Assembly (NCBI GenBank): GCA_013396915.1
Contig: VWZL01004332.1
Span: 310,515-374,514, forward strand
DNA from: Stercorarius parasiticus
Lineage: Eukaryota; Chordata; Aves; Charadriiformes; Stercorariidae
Direction: 5' to 3'
DNA: 64,000 bases
Below are positions 37,201-50,599 of this stretch, in pieces (positions within the stretch are counted from its first letter, which is position 1; the number at the start of each line of letters is the position of its first letter). Below the pieces are notes generated by a model. It was not told the origin of the DNA, did not search any database, and was given only the letters and a program-made list of their open reading frames with translations. The position numbers were made by a program, and so were the translations under genes.

Positions 37201-40200
37201 CTAACATCAAGTTCAATTCAGGAGCAAAGCCAATTCTAGGGATGGCATAAGAAGACCCAGAGTGTGGATTATTTGGGTTTCAAAATTTATACTGAGGGGT
37301 CTGTCCTTGATTCGTACCTGTAAGGGTGGAGAACTCCGACACAGAATCATAGTAACTCTGTATTTCGTTGAAGGATCTCTCCTTTTTTTTTTTTTAAAGG
37401 ATCTCCATAAATCATATCTATTCTGTTCGTTATAATATCTGTTAGAGCTGGTCAGTTTTAATTGATTTTGTAGATAACAGTTCCCAGAGTGCGTAATTGT
37501 AGCACTGAAAATAAGTTTGTGAACTAATAAGCTATGCCCATAAATTGAAAGTTCTCTGAGCTGGGTTCCCACTAATGCGTGGGAATATTCTGGTTGTGGT
37601 GGCCTTTAAAGTGATTATAGATAGACAAATATGGGTGGAATGCAAGTAATTTGATGTTCCAACTGTATGAGCATCATTTAAAATTCATATAATTATTTTG
37701 CTCATGCCCATTTGAACTTGACCAGTTCACATAAAGGTGGAAAAGCCTAGGTAGAAAAAACATCACAGTGGAATTCACAGAGTTCTAGCTTCTTCTGTCT
37801 TTGAGATTGAGATCAACTTCCGGGAGTGCCACGTACCCTTCTGAGATTTTTTGAAATTCTTCTGACAAGACTGTAAATAGTTTATGATACTGGTTTCTCA
37901 GTAGCTAATTGTAAAAGCCTTTATCTTGAAAATGAAGATGGAAAATTTCCCAGGTGGCCTTTGCAGCAGCTTAACATATTTTGGGGAAAAATAGATAGCG
38001 CTTTAAGAGAGGGACCTTTTTCTTTGTTTCTGAAAAAGGCTTGTAAGACTTCCTGTTACAAAAAAACAAGAAAATCTCCGTTAAAATGGTTCCACAATAA
38101 GGTATCTTCTTAACTCCTATTGTATCTCTTTACCCCTTACTGAGTAAAAGTAAATATGGAAGATGCAACTCATGTCCAGTTTTAGGACTCTAACAGGACC
38201 TACTGTGCACGTGATCCAAGCTAGTAACATGTCAAACGGCACTTGTGATTCAGTAGGCATGCTTTGCCAGCTGGACATACACTGTCCCATGTTGTGCAAC
38301 ATCTGCCAACAGTGTTACTGGTGCAGCTAAGACAAGGTCTTTCAAGTGTGCAGACTTACAGTTCCACCTCCAGCGTCACTCTCGTGACCTGAATAAGCCA
38401 ACCCAGCATAAACTGATCTAATACGATGCATAATCACAACGTGAGCAAGTGAGAATTAAGTGCAAGGAATTCTATCTATCAATAAGTAAATGTCATAGTG
38501 CTAACAACATCCTGTCAGTCTTCATTAGTATGAGAGAGCACAGACTTTGTTGTGTTCAAGATACAAGACATAACAAAATTAATTTCTCTAGAACTAGACT
38601 GTGAGGGAATTCATCTACCATTCAATGGTGTTTACCATTGAAAACCTACTTAAAGACAGATCTACTTTTCAGGTCCTTATGTGTGAGGTTGATGGTCTTC
38701 CCCATTCATTTACTCCTTGTAAATGGGTTGATGTATTATTTTGAAACCCTGTGTTTTTTCTGAGTCAACAGACTTTTACAGCCTAAAGAATGTGTGAGGT
38801 AGCCATGAAAAGGGGTAAGTACCAGCTGCTGCAACTCTATAACAGAACAGTATTCCTGACGTCCTAAATGTAACCTGGGAGTACTAGAGCTCCATACAGC
38901 CTCCAGACTTCCACAGGTTTGCGCACATACAAACTGTAGCACATAGGCTTTGCTCAAAACAACTGTTTTTTTCAGTAAAACTCTCTGGTCAAGTCTCAGG
39001 TCACCTGTTGAACTAATTTGCAGTTCCTGGAGGCCTACCTAGCCTCCAAAGCAAAACAATTCTTCAGAGCTGAGATCATGACCCTGAGTGGTGGCCTCTT
39101 TCATCCAATGAAAACAACATGCAGCTGCAAGTTTAGTACCAGTTATAGTGACTGGATTGCAGACCTGTTGCCCCAAGCTCTTCAAGAAAAGGTGAAATGG
39201 GCAGGTTAGCATTCCTCTATTGCCTTTTACAGCATTCTCTTCCTCTGTGTGCTACTGCCTATCTCACTTTCAGCAAAAGTAACTGTCTGCACAGAAGAAT
39301 GAGTTAAAGGGTATTCGTTGATAGAAAGCTCTGGAACTATAGACCAACATGCTTTTCTAAGAAGTCTTCACTTTACTGCTGCTAATGTTGCAAATAAAAA
39401 ATAAGTATTAAAATTGCATACGTGAAAAGCAATGCACTTTCTATTTCCTCTCTAGGGACCATACATCTTATCCTAAGGACTTCAGAACTGCACAGCAGTA
39501 TTTCTGACTCTAAAACTCCTGAACTCCTGGAGACAGCCTGCAGCCCAGTGAAGCTGGATCAAATATGTTCTAAAGTAACAATAGCAAACTTTTAAATTGA
39601 GCTCTTCAAACTCAGGTGCCCAAAAGGAAAAAAAAAATAAAATTAGCTTGCGAGGTCTTTGATTCTTAGCTCTCGAAGTTTTACCACATGACAGCACTTT
39701 CTCACTATTTAAAAAATCCCCCACACTTTATTGTATTTTCATATGGGATTTACTCCTAATTGGTATTAGAGAATGAGCAAAGGAGAGATATTTCTGCTGC
39801 AGGACCTACACCTACAATTATTTTTGACTGAATCGCAGCAGACATCACAAGGAATTCATTTGATCTCTCCCTGTATCCTCCTCAAGAATAAACACCTTGA
39901 CTTTGTTATTTTGTACAGAAACAGAAGCAAAAATCTTATACAACTAGGAAAGTATTCAAAACTCATAAATATAGCTTCCTGACAAAGTGAAAATGTTCTC
40001 AAAAGTGGATATCGTAACAGTGGTGTTTTGGTTTGTTTTTTATGAATTCATCTTTTTGTCTTTAATACAGCCAAATAAAAGGAACAGATGTTAGCATACT
40101 TCAGCCAAAATTGAAGTAAGCCCTTACGGTCAGAGCTAGCAACCCAGGAAAGATATCACTATTGTGCAAATAATTCCAAAATGGGTAAATGAACACAGGA

Positions 40201-41280
40201 ACACACAACACTACAAAAAGTCTACAGGACAATCCACTTGGTAACGGGCATATCTGACTGCTGTGTATATTTGTAAAATATGCTATCAAAGCAATTTTCA
40301 TTTCCATGTTAAGGATGGACATAGCAATTGCCCCTCTTTCCAGGCAGTCTGAAGGCTGAGTTACATCAGTCCAAACCTACAGGATGTCTAGCAATAATTG
40401 GCATCAGCGTTTGGCCTCTCATAGTGAAATTACAACAGATCTATAAAGGATGAGGTTTGCTCTATGACACCTAATTTGTAGTAGTCTTCATAGTGCAATT
40501 CTGCTTCTTTGAAAATGACTGTGTAAATCTCACCTGGTGTATTCTCGATCAATATGCCTGGTGTACAGACAACAAATCTTCCAGTCACGCAGTAACCGTG
40601 CCACCAACACGACCAGAGATCTGCAAGTTAAGCAGGTAGTCTTTTTCATATATGCCCTGCTCTCACATCGTTGTTGGTAATAAAAGGTCCTGCAATATCA
40701 AACTAGGGTCTCAAAACACAGCCATTTCAACAGCTGATCTTTATTACTGCTCATGTTGTTGCTGGCAGCCAAGAATGTCAGGAAATTTTTGTTTTACTGT
40801 AGACAGGGTAAAGCAATTCTGTGTAACATCTTTAAATAATTCTGTGATATGCATAATGACCCCCCATTTTGACAGATAGATTGCGCGTAGCAGTTGCTAA
40901 GTGGAGTTTAGTTAAATATCATGTTCTTGGTATATAACAGTAGTACATAGACTCCCATTGTACAGTAGCAGAGGCAATAAGCATTAAAACCATAGCTTCA
41001 CCACTTAACGTAGCAGAACTGAAGAGATTAAATATGTGGAACATCATAATTCTATAGGAAGACGCCATATTAAAAAAAAAAAACAAACCTACTAGTAAAG
41101 GAAAAAACAGCATCTTTTGGAACTTAATTGAGGCAAGACATTGGTGAAAAGTCACCAGTTATGACAGCTCAAAGTATAGGTAATCTCCCCAAAGGCAAAT
41201 TTTAGAAATGTTCCAAATACATACAGTGTATTTTTATTGTTATTTTGTGAAAGTCATCCATGGGAGATATTTTCTTGGAC
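34209..41280. other. Unique non-coding DNA
   Basis: Long AT-rich unique stretch. It holds a 13-T run (37383-37395), a 12-A run (41072-41083), a 9-bp-arm hairpin at 38621-38642 and another short one near 38708-38726. A very doubtful CR1-tail-like trace lies at about 37339-37412. No exon, CpG island or intact repeat is recognised. Confidence 0.5.
38621..38642. repeat. Short perfect hairpin
   Basis: The arms TTCAATGGT and ACCATTGAA are exact reverse complements around a GTTT loop. There is no T run immediately after it and no RNA context, so no function is assigned. Confidence 0.75.
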
Positions 41281-41312
41281 AAAAACAAAAAACAAACAAA
41301 CAAACAAAAAAA
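41281..41312. repeat. (CAAA)n microsatellite
   Basis: Tetranucleotide CAAA repeats (CAAACAAACAAACAAA) flanked by A-rich sequence over about 32 bases. A typical simple repeat that is likely to vary in length. Confidence 0.88.
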
Positions 41313-41816
41313 GTGGCTTTTTGCCATCCAAATGAGATTAGAATATAATAGAGTGACAAAGTAACCCACATACATTGTAGCACCTTAATAAGGTACTTAA
41401 AAATATAACCGAGAGAAAAAAACGGCAGCAGAAACACAAATAAAAGTAAACCTTTAATACAGGGGGACAAACTTACTTGAGAGAGTTTATGGGGTTTGGA
41501 CTAAATTCTACTGGTCTGAGTTTAATTCCTTATAGAGCTCAAGTTTATCTCTGCTCAGCTGTAAACTTCGACCCAGCCTTAATCTCCAAAGTGAGTATAC
41601 TCTCCAAACTGCCCCTTAAAACTTGCAGAAGGTTCATTTCTGATTTACAGGAACTGCATTTTGAGAAGAAAAACTTCTAGAAAACTCCACAGTCAGAAGA
41701 GCATCCTTATATTTATGATATACCTAATACAAACTAAATAATATTTTCATATGAATAGAAAATGCAGAGAGAAAAGAACCTTCAACATGGAGTTTAAAAA
41801 CATGCAAAAGAAAAGC
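41313..41816. other. Unique non-coding DNA
   Basis: Nothing recognised. A short open frame (41477-41680) has no domain signal. Confidence 0.5.
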
Positions 41817-41838
41817 TTTTTTTTTTTTTTTTTTTTTT
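41817..41838. repeat. Poly-T run (22)
   Basis: Twenty-two consecutive T bases, the longest uninterrupted homopolymer in the window. A complementary 14-A run lies about 170 bp downstream (42007-42020). The intervening DNA shows no known retroposon. Confidence 0.88.
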
Positions 41839-42006
41839 CCCCAGGCTAAACCTGACTGATTTTTACGTGAGAAGATTCAATGAATAACAGTCATCTGGTT
41901 ATTTAGGACAGGATAAAGCATGCTTCATTTCAGCAATACTGTTTTTGTAACTGGATAGAAAAAAGGAAAGATTTAAGCACGAAAGCTCAAAGGTTTGTCT
42001 AAAAAG

Positions 42007-42020
42007 AAAAAAAAAAAAAA
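42007..42020. repeat. Poly-A run (14)
   Basis: Fourteen A bases following AAAAAG. The run is complementary to the T run at 41817-41838. Confidence 0.85.
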
Positions 42021-45000
42021 GCCTCTCAATTTTTCTAAATGATAGCATTTAAAGGTCCATAGAATATGAGTGAAGTCTGGCTGGCTGGTACAAGCTGCTT
42101 CTAGACCCCGTAATCCAGGAAATGTCTTTCCTATACAACCCCTGCCGTAAAAGGTTGAAAACAACTTTTATTAGATGCAGCTCCACTAGCCTCTAAGTGT
42201 TCTTTGTGTACAGGATAATTACAGGTCACTCAGTTACAGGTAGCTGTACCTGCTTTATGCAGGAAGAGAGCTAAGATCAGCAATGCTCTTAACTGTACAA
42301 AGATGCACACTATTTGAATAAGTGACCCGGCACTACCCAGGTATGCAAAGTGAGTGTTGATATACTATTTCATTTAGAAAAAAAGTTGTGAAGCCAAGCA
42401 GGAGGCCACTATTATAGTGTGTTTTCCTAACCCAAATCAATAAACCAAAAATCACGTTAGGAGGGAGATCCATGATCCAGACATGGATACGGAGTCATAA
42501 ACCCTTTCATGTATAAGTCACCAGTTCAAATTTGTTGCTTTTGAGCGATGAAAAAGCTAGTGCTATCTAGTTTCTTTTTGGTGGCCCATAAAGCAAGTTC
42601 ACAGTCTCAGCCAGGAGAATACAGCCCATGCCAGCAGATAATGTCAGCAATGATCTGAGTACTGGATGAAAACACAGACTGAACTGCAGGATGCCTGTAC
42701 ATTGACGGAGGAATTGAAATAAAATCTGCGCCTCTGTGCATTTTGATATGAAGATTATTAAAATGACCTAATTCTCCAGAAGTATCACTCTGCCACCTTT
42801 TACCAATACCACAACTATATAATTGATAATGTAATATACCAATTAAACAATACTTTTCAACTGCCACTGACAAGTAAGTTTACAAAGAATTATTAGCAGA
42901 TCAACTTATATAGTGAGAAACCAAGGCAAATGCCAGGGCCAAAAAGAGACAACTTTGTGCTCTGTGTCCATTAGACAATACAGAAAGCAGTACACAGAGT
43001 GAGCAGGCACCTGTAATTGCAGAAATATTTATAAAAATGCCATGGGTTCTGTTTCCATAGTACTGTCTCCCATAATGGTTTAGAAAATGGAAGAAAAAAA
43101 ATATTGAGATCACTGTTCATTGTCTTTTTCTTCACAGATGTTATCAGACAAGGTAGGTGTGAGTTGGATATACTACATGGCAAAAAAAATCTTAAAAAAA
43201 AAATCAGAGGCAGAAAAAATTAGGAACTGCTCTTTGCCCCTCCTCTGTTACCACAGGGTGTCTTTACAGTTTTAAAAGATAGACAACAAAGAAGTTAGTG
43301 GCAGAAGCTGTGATTCTGGAAATGGCAACAGAGGCAGGAGCTGGTTTAAGATTTTAACAACGGTTCATAGCTTCATACTGATTTTCACCTTTTTATCAGT
43401 ATCAAGAGATTTGCCTTGTATTCATGTTGCCTGTATTTATCACCTTTCTTTCCTATTCTATATTTCAGACTCTTCATTTGCTGATATGTGTTTGCAGATG
43501 ATATTTTTATTGCAGGGAATGTGGTTTTATTTGTTTGAATGATCTGGCAAAATTCAAAGAGTTTTATGGCACAAAATAAGTAGAGCTAATTAACTATTAT
43601 CTGTAATACATAACCCTTCTGCATTGAAAGGTCTTTAGCAGTCCATCAGTTTGTCCAGTTCTATGTTTTAGCTTCAATAAAAAGGTCTATAAAGGATTAC
43701 TAACTGAAGCCAAATCTGTAAGGTCATAAGGGGGACTTAAGTGTTGATCCAACACATGAATTAATCACTGACCTTACACAAACTTGTGCATTGTCAGATA
43801 ATCCCTCAACCCAGATACAGCATCTAGCCAGCATTTTGGTTAATTAGAAAGAAATGAAGAAATGTGACCCTTCTGACTTGCCAGGCTGAACTCAAATTTG
43901 TACCTGTGACTGATTCAGCAGTGCGCAGGTCTAGCATCAAATAACATGGAACCAGAGTCTCAAGCTCCAAAATGAAAAGGCAATAGACTGGAAACAACCA
44001 TAAAAACCTGGGCTGGCCCTCTGAATTAGAGACCTTTCTAAAGAGACATCAAAGTACCTGGTAAGATCCATGAAGGATTCCATGACTTTCAGGGAAGTTA
44101 CCAAGTGAAATGTATTTCACTTTGATATACAGCCTTCTATGAGACAAAGAGACTGAAATCTCTTTGGCAACAATTTACAGTACCTATCAAGAATAGTAAT
44201 TATACAAAGAAGAACTTGCCAGAATTGCCTTTCATGTGTACATCCACAATTCTGCTCTAACAGCACAGAAATCATATTGCTTAAGCTGGTCTTGCAAGAT
44301 GTAGATGTACCTAACGTGCTTGAATCTGGCACATGTGTGTTCAGATACTAACCTCCATAACACGCAAGCTCATTTCCCTGCATTTCCCAAATTACTAATA
44401 CACTAAAGAACAGTAGACTGAAGCACATTAAAAACAAGACAAAAACCAGGCCCATCATGAACAATAAAATAGGTACACACACTGCAGGTATGCAGGCTTT
44501 CTTACAGCCCCTCTTCTAAATCCAGACCTCCCTACATAGTTCCAGACTTATTTGATTTATCTCTTTCTGCATCCTGTTGCACTGTATGTCATATGTATGT
44601 ATAAAACACACACATACATAAAAATATATATAAATCTTTTTTATAGAGAGAAGTCTCCCCAAAGGCAGCATCCTGTGGACTCTAAATCAATTTGTTTTAA
44701 TCTAATCTTCATCTGCAATGGTTTTCTTGACTACAGCCATCAAGGAAACATCTTGGCAGGTGGGAAAGAATGAAAACATATAACATTTGTTTCTAATGGT
44801 TCCTACGCACCATGTAGTTTTGACTTTCCAATACAGAAAAGCCTGCAAAACCTGTGAAATATGACTGGGCTTGGAACTGACCTCTGGTGTAAACTTAGAT
44901 CTGCACAGCTGAGAACTCACTAAAATACCAACATAAAGATGTCAGAAACTCCTTAAAATATCTTTAAAAATCATTGAAGCAAAGTTGCAAAGTGAACTTT

Positions 45001-45302
45001 TCTACCTAAAGACAAACCCGGAGTGGAATTTTTCCATATAACCATTTCACCAAATGGGAAGCCTTTTCTATATTCTAACACTTTTCCTTTTATCCTCAGA
45101 ACACAAGTTTAAAGTCATCCAAAGTGGTTTTCTATCAGGAATTACTTAGACCACAAACCCCTAGGAATCTTCCTGTACTGTCAGATTTCCACTCCCTGTT
45201 GCCAAACCCAGTGCCTTACTATTTGCCTGGGGGTACAGCGCCTTGCTTATAGAAACAAATTATTTTCTTGATGGAATAGCAGGATTTGCACCTGCAGACA
45301 CT
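42021..45302. other. Unique non-coding DNA
   Basis: AT-rich unique sequence. A short CA/TA-rich patch lies at 44605-44632. No gene or transposon is recognised. Confidence 0.5.
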
Positions 45303-45448
45303 CAGCTTGGGAAGGCTCGCAAGCAATCAAGTGGGCAGCTGGGGAGCCTTGCTGCCCAGCAACCGACAGGACAGGCCTCTGGAAAGCTAGGAAGCCTGTC
45401 AGGCTGCACATCAGCTAGTAGGCAGCTAGCTGGCAGGGTGGCTGGCTG
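45303..45448. repeat. GC-rich island with imperfect internal repeats
   Basis: A GC-rich block of about 145 bp within AT-rich surroundings. It is built from variants of GGCAGCT, AGCTAGC and GGAAGCCT. Two loosely similar segments begin near 45331 (GTGGGCAGCTGGGGAGCCTT) and 45379 (CTGGAAAGCTAGGAAGCCTG), and a third remnant near 45418 carries AGGCAGCTAGCTGGCAG. It has very few CpGs, so it is not a CpG island. The open frame through it (45243-45449) is rich in Gly, Ser and Gln because of the repeat, and it is not taken as a gene. Confidence 0.55.
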
Positions 45449-48400
45449 AAAACCAAGAAACCAGGAGAGGTTAGTCCACGTATCTCCTAACCTGGCTTCT
45501 GTCAGTAACCTTGATGAATCAACACACTCTGACAGAAAATTTCAGTTCTGTGGCACTGAATAACAAACAAAGTATACTAGAAAAAAAACGCTACCCACCA
45601 CTTTCATAGATCCCTGAACCCTCAGAAAGAAAATCAGCTCAAGGTTAAGATGACGTTTCTTGCAGATGTTGCATTGTAGAAAATAACTAAAAGCAGAGCA
45701 AGAAGGAATCCCCAGCAGTACTCTGGTCGTGTGTAATATAATGTCTGCACCACACCGGTCAAGATCGCTCTGGGGCTTGTTCTTTGAAAGGCCACGGCTG
45801 TAATTCACATTTGTTCACACACCTCGTAAAATTGCAGAGCTGAGTTAGTTACAGTGTTAACCACTTATTCTTTTGACCACTAAAACAATAAGAAGTCAGA
45901 CCGATTTTAATTTATTAACTGAAAGGAGGGTGATGGTCACAGATTAGTCGTCTTTGGGAGTCACTGCGGAAGCCAAGCAACACTTGGTCTGGCACAGAAT
46001 AGCCCTGCTACCAAACTCTGCTGATGGACAGATGAACCAAAATAGATAGAAAACTCTGCTTGTTGCTGGAAGTGGTACTTTTCAGACCCACAGGCAGCTT
46101 TCTGTCAGAGGGTCAGATCATGCCAAACTGTGTGTGTGTGACCACAAACGTGTGTATGACCACATGAGAGAAAGGTTTCATCTCATCTATTACTTCGATA
46201 GGTTTGCACCTGGCCCAGCTTGCTTTTTTTGCCAAGTTGATCTGACTGCTGTAGCTGGCAGCAGAAGAGAAACTGCTTGTTTTCACTGAGCTTTCTGGTT
46301 GGCTGCTTTTCTCAATTTGGACTGGCATAACATATTCTGACTTGAAGAAGCAGCTACTGAACATGGAATTTTCTATCACATTTCTTACATGAACATTATT
46401 AGGTCAAATTTCTCTCAAAATTAAACCTTGAACGAACAAAAAATGCATGGAAAAAATAGACAAGACAAAGATTACATACATATATTATGGTTCGGTGTTA
46501 ATTTTTGAAAGTGGTCTTAATAAAAAACCAGTAGGAGTTAGAAGACACCTATGTAGTGTCTCCTAAAACTTGTCTTTCTCTCAAAAAAAAACCCAACACT
46601 AATCTCACACTCTGGTCTAAACATTTCACTCAGTCACTGCAAACGCATTTGAATTTAACACATAAAGACAATGATTGCCAAATTATCAAAAGAAAGAACA
46701 GATTAAGAAACCACATTAATAGACAGGATTAAAAATAATTGAACAGAGCAGCTTTTCCAGCCTTCCTCCCTCCCCCCTACTCCAATTTGGGTCAACAAGG
46801 AATACTGCCAAGAGAATGTGCTGCATTCACATCAAGTAATGAAATTTATCATCAACCATTTTGATCACAATCACATCATGAAGTATTGGTCCAACCACTC
46901 CCCACCCCTTCAAAATTGCAATCATATCTCCTGAAATAATGTGCCTTTTCTCCTAGTACATTAAATAAGAAAACAAAATTGGAAAAGTACTGATGTCCAA
47001 TTCATCAGAATTAAAATTTCACTCCAACACAGACATAGATTTTGGTTGTTTTGGATGGCTATATTCACTGCAATCAGGCTAAAAAAAGATAAGGAGTATA
47101 CAACAACATCACCACCTGTCCAGAAGAGTTCTGCTGAAGAAGAACAGCCATACAAGCTGTTCTATAGAACACACACCAACTCAAAACACAAACCGTTTCC
47201 TTCTACATGTTGTACTTGAACAATGGTGTTATAAGAATCCAAAGGCATGAAAATAATAACTGTTATTCAGCAGCTATTGGTTATGATTCAGAGTCTGAAT
47301 AAAGGAAGAGAAGCAAGATAGTTTTAAGGAGAATGTCTTTAAGTATAAACAAAATAAGTGAAGCAAGAATGAAAAGAAAAGCATCCATGATGATTCTAGG
47401 ACTTATAAGCCTTCCAGAACACTGTCATTTTCACCCTTTGCCATCTCTGTTGACTACCTTGCTCTAGTATATCTTCTGATTAGAAAGCCAGAATGGGAAA
47501 ACATACAGGATATTTCCACTTCCCAATCCCACTAGTCACTGTTGACAGGGTACTGTTCAACACAGAACTTTACTCGTTCACTTTGAAAAAATCAGAAGAA
47601 AACAAAATATAGTGTGAAGATTTACTATAAAGAAATCAATAAAAACTTGAATATTTGAAAGCCAAGGTTTTATATCAAAGATCTTTTGAAATCTCTAAAA
47701 ACTTTTTCCTCCTGAAAAAATGTAATCACATTTTAACATTGTAGGCAAGACACCTTCGTGAGAACCAGTTTCCATTTCTGACCCTGATTACAGCTCTGTT
47801 AGGAACTTATGAGCAAGGAATGTCACCTTTCTATATCTCAATCTACTTTTACATAGAACAGAAAAATTATTGTAACCCACTTTGATAAGGTCATACCTTT
47901 CATTGTTATTTTAAAAACTCAACCTGCCAAGCAACCAGTTCCTCATCCTCTCTGGGCTTTTTTCACTGCCTCGGGCAATGGACATCATTCAGTCTAGTTT
48001 CCTGTGGGATTTTTAAATCTCAGAACCTGAAGTTCCACAGTGTTACAGAGCAGAACACTTTAGATCCCCAGTGGCGAGCAAAACACTCACCCATAACATA
48101 AAAAAAAAAGTGCCACTAATCTTTAATGGCATAATACTGGTTTGGATTTCTTAACATATCCTTTTCTTTCTGTACCCCCTCCAACAACAATCTGCTCATT
48201 TGAGATTTATAGTAGGCAAAACCACTTACATTTCAGTAAAGGAAGGAAAACAGGAAATAATCCTGAATTTACTAGTACTACTTAACAGCTATTTATTTTT
48301 TAAATACATTTCCCCTTCTATCTTGTAACAACTGAAGAATGTATGAAGTATAAAAAGAGCTGTAGTTGTAGACGTACTACTGGCTTGACCTCAGCAATTT

Positions 48401-49435
48401 AATTTTAAAGCCATTGCTTGTAAGTTTATCGTGCTTAACTGTCTTCATTCTTAGACACTACCATTATATATTGAGTACAGTAAGAGCTACCGTAACTCCA
48501 AAACAGTAAGAGGTCTTAAAACACTATGAATTTACAAGGCTTCCCCCCTGCTCCCCCCAAACAGACTATTAGCTCTTAGATAATGTGCAGAATTTAAATG
48601 GATTTTCAGGATCTTCTTATTTCTCATTATTCCCTAAATCTAGGGAGGTTCTGAGAATTATTAAATATTTTAGTGACCTCCAAACTGCCTATAGGATGCT
48701 CATTTCAGATCATAAGCCAGGTGAACAACAACGTCTCTTTCAACTGCATTGCCAAGTCTTTCACCACAAAGCATCAAATGGAGTCTTTATACAGCAAAGA
48801 AGTGAAGTTCACCTGCTGATGATTACTCCCAAGTGGCCTAGGTATTTGAAAATGGTAGGTACCCAACATTTTAGGTTACTTTGAAAGTCTCTACTTACAT
48901 TTGCCAAGTAACATGAAGTAAAAAAATGTCTCAAAGCCTGCTTTGCCTTACAAATATTTACTGCAATATAACAGGCTGTTTGCCTGCACTCTCACTGAAG
49001 GCTGGAACAGACTCACTAGGTCTCCCTGGCTTTTAAACACAAAGACTGAATCCTTAGCACTGTGACAATGAAGCAACAAGGAATTTTCATTCTTTTAATT
49101 CCTCTAAGCTACTTTCTCTAATATATTTATAATAAAAATGAGAACAAGTTTTCAGCATTTAAATTTTCCCTGATATGTTAGCGTCACTAAGAACGTATCA
49201 GAATCAACATCCATTTGGAGCTGAGCTAACACCTTTAAGTAAGAAAGCGTATGGAGTTTGAGGTAGCCCGTTTATTTTGCTAGTAATTCATTTCATAGTA
49301 AAGTAGCTCTATTCACTAGTCCATGAATATCGCATACATTTACATTCCCATTTCATGCTGCAGTACATCAATCTGACACTGTCTCTCATGGGGAACAGTC
49401 TATATGCAGTCCAAATGGCTTTTCAGATGAAAAAT
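45449..49435. other. Unique non-coding DNA
   Basis: AT-rich unique sequence with a (TG)6 stretch at 46129-46140 inside a short local duplication (46131-46168). No exon or transposon is recognised. Confidence 0.5.
46129..46168. repeat. Short TG repeat with local duplication
   Basis: Six TG dinucleotides followed by ACCACAAACG, then a second GTGTATGACCACA. This gives two imperfect copies of a roughly 20-bp unit. Confidence 0.6.
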
Positions 49436-49439
49436 AAGG

Positions 49440-49515
49440 GCAATAGCCTTTTATCTTGGGAGACTTGGGTTCAAACCCTTGATTAGGTCACAAGTTAAAA
49501 TTAGTTTGGTGCTCT
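49440..49515 (+). repeat. Possible tRNA-derived SINE relic (weak)
   Basis: GGAGACTTGGGTTCAAACCC at about 49460 resembles the B-box segment of tRNA-derived SINEs (consensus GGTTCRANNCC). It is followed by a GATTAGGTCACAAGTTA stretch where MIR-like SINEs have 'gtgaccttgggcaagt'. Only this short core is visible, and the rest cannot be matched by eye. Confidence 0.3.
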
Positions 49516-50284
49516 CGTCCTTCCTCACATTTGTGCACCTCACATAACTGCTACTCATTCAGGACATGCCTGATGTGACTAGCAGTCCCTGCTCAAAGGG
49601 GGGCTGCCCAGGCCTACAAAGGAGGAGGATACCATTAGTCAGGGACTCAGGTGTGTTGCACGCGAATATGGAGGAAAAAAGGAAGTGTGAAAGGGGAGAA
49701 GAAAAAATAGGAAAGAACTCAAAGTTCTCATTGGGTTTTTTTGGCATTTTCTTTCATTATCCTGATGTAGCCAGTTTCTTTCTATTATCCTGACCCTTTT
49801 TTTAGAAATACCAAGAAGTGTTGTTGAGGTTGAGCTGCATTTCTGACATTTAACAGACAGTGAAGGGCATTCTCAGGTGCCTTGGTTACCTACAGACCAT
49901 ATATAACAATTGTAGCTTGTAACTGGCTACTGACAGAACAAAATGAAGGGGCAAAATCATACTTTAAACATTCTGGTGATCATGATTAAAGAACCATCAT
50001 TTTTTCAGACATATATACGGAACCCTTTGACATTCAGAACTACTGGACAAAGAATTGCCACCTGTCAGGAGCAAAAAAACGATGTGCTGGTAGTAGGATT
50101 ACAGTAGTGCAACGGAAACATGGGCTTGGACTGTTTACCTGAGGTTCTCTGTGGTTTCCAGCTTTGAAGATATTCAGTCAGCTAGAAGGACAGGCAGTTT
50201 AGAATCTTGTTATTCCTGCTCGGAGCTGTCAATCCACACTAACAATGAAAGACTTCCCGTACTTTGTAGAACATAGCAGTAAAT
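49516..50284. other. Unique non-coding DNA
   Basis: Nothing firmly recognised. The patch 49566-49710 is somewhat richer in G on the plus strand and carries overlapping short open frames on both strands without domain content. Confidence 0.5.
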
Positions 50285-50326
50285 CAGTGCCATCTGCATA
50301 GAATACAGCAGCACCATCTGCATTAT
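50285..50326. repeat. 21-bp tandem duplication
   Basis: Two head-to-tail copies of 21 bp (50285-50305 and 50306-50326) share a CCATCTGCAT core and match at about 15 of 21 positions. This is a small local duplication, not a named family. Confidence 0.6.
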
Positions 50327-50599
50327 AAAGGTCTCACTGAAGTACATTATTGCATTATGCCAAATCAATAGCAGGAAATTGTAAGAAACTCTGCTGTACA
50401 CCCAAGCGCATGTTAATTTTTAGCTTATCCTACTTTCTGCTGCACCGAAACTATCTTACTGTTCATATGGATATATAAAAAAAAATAACATTCAATTATG
50501 AGTGAAGTGTGTTTTACACTCAAATCCACATAAGATACTTATCTTATCAGTATCTCCAAAGTAAAGAATTTGACTGCAATATAAACTGTAATGTGTTTA

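Noticed and set aside
37339..37412. Possible antisense CR1 tail (AGAATCATAG ... GTTGAAGGATCTC)
   Set aside because: Only short words match, the usual CR1 3' UTR motifs are absent, and a 13-T run interrupts the stretch.
48585..48884. 99-codon plus-strand open frame as a gene
   Set aside because: It starts at GTG, has no domain signal and lies in AT-rich DNA where frames of this length are expected by chance.
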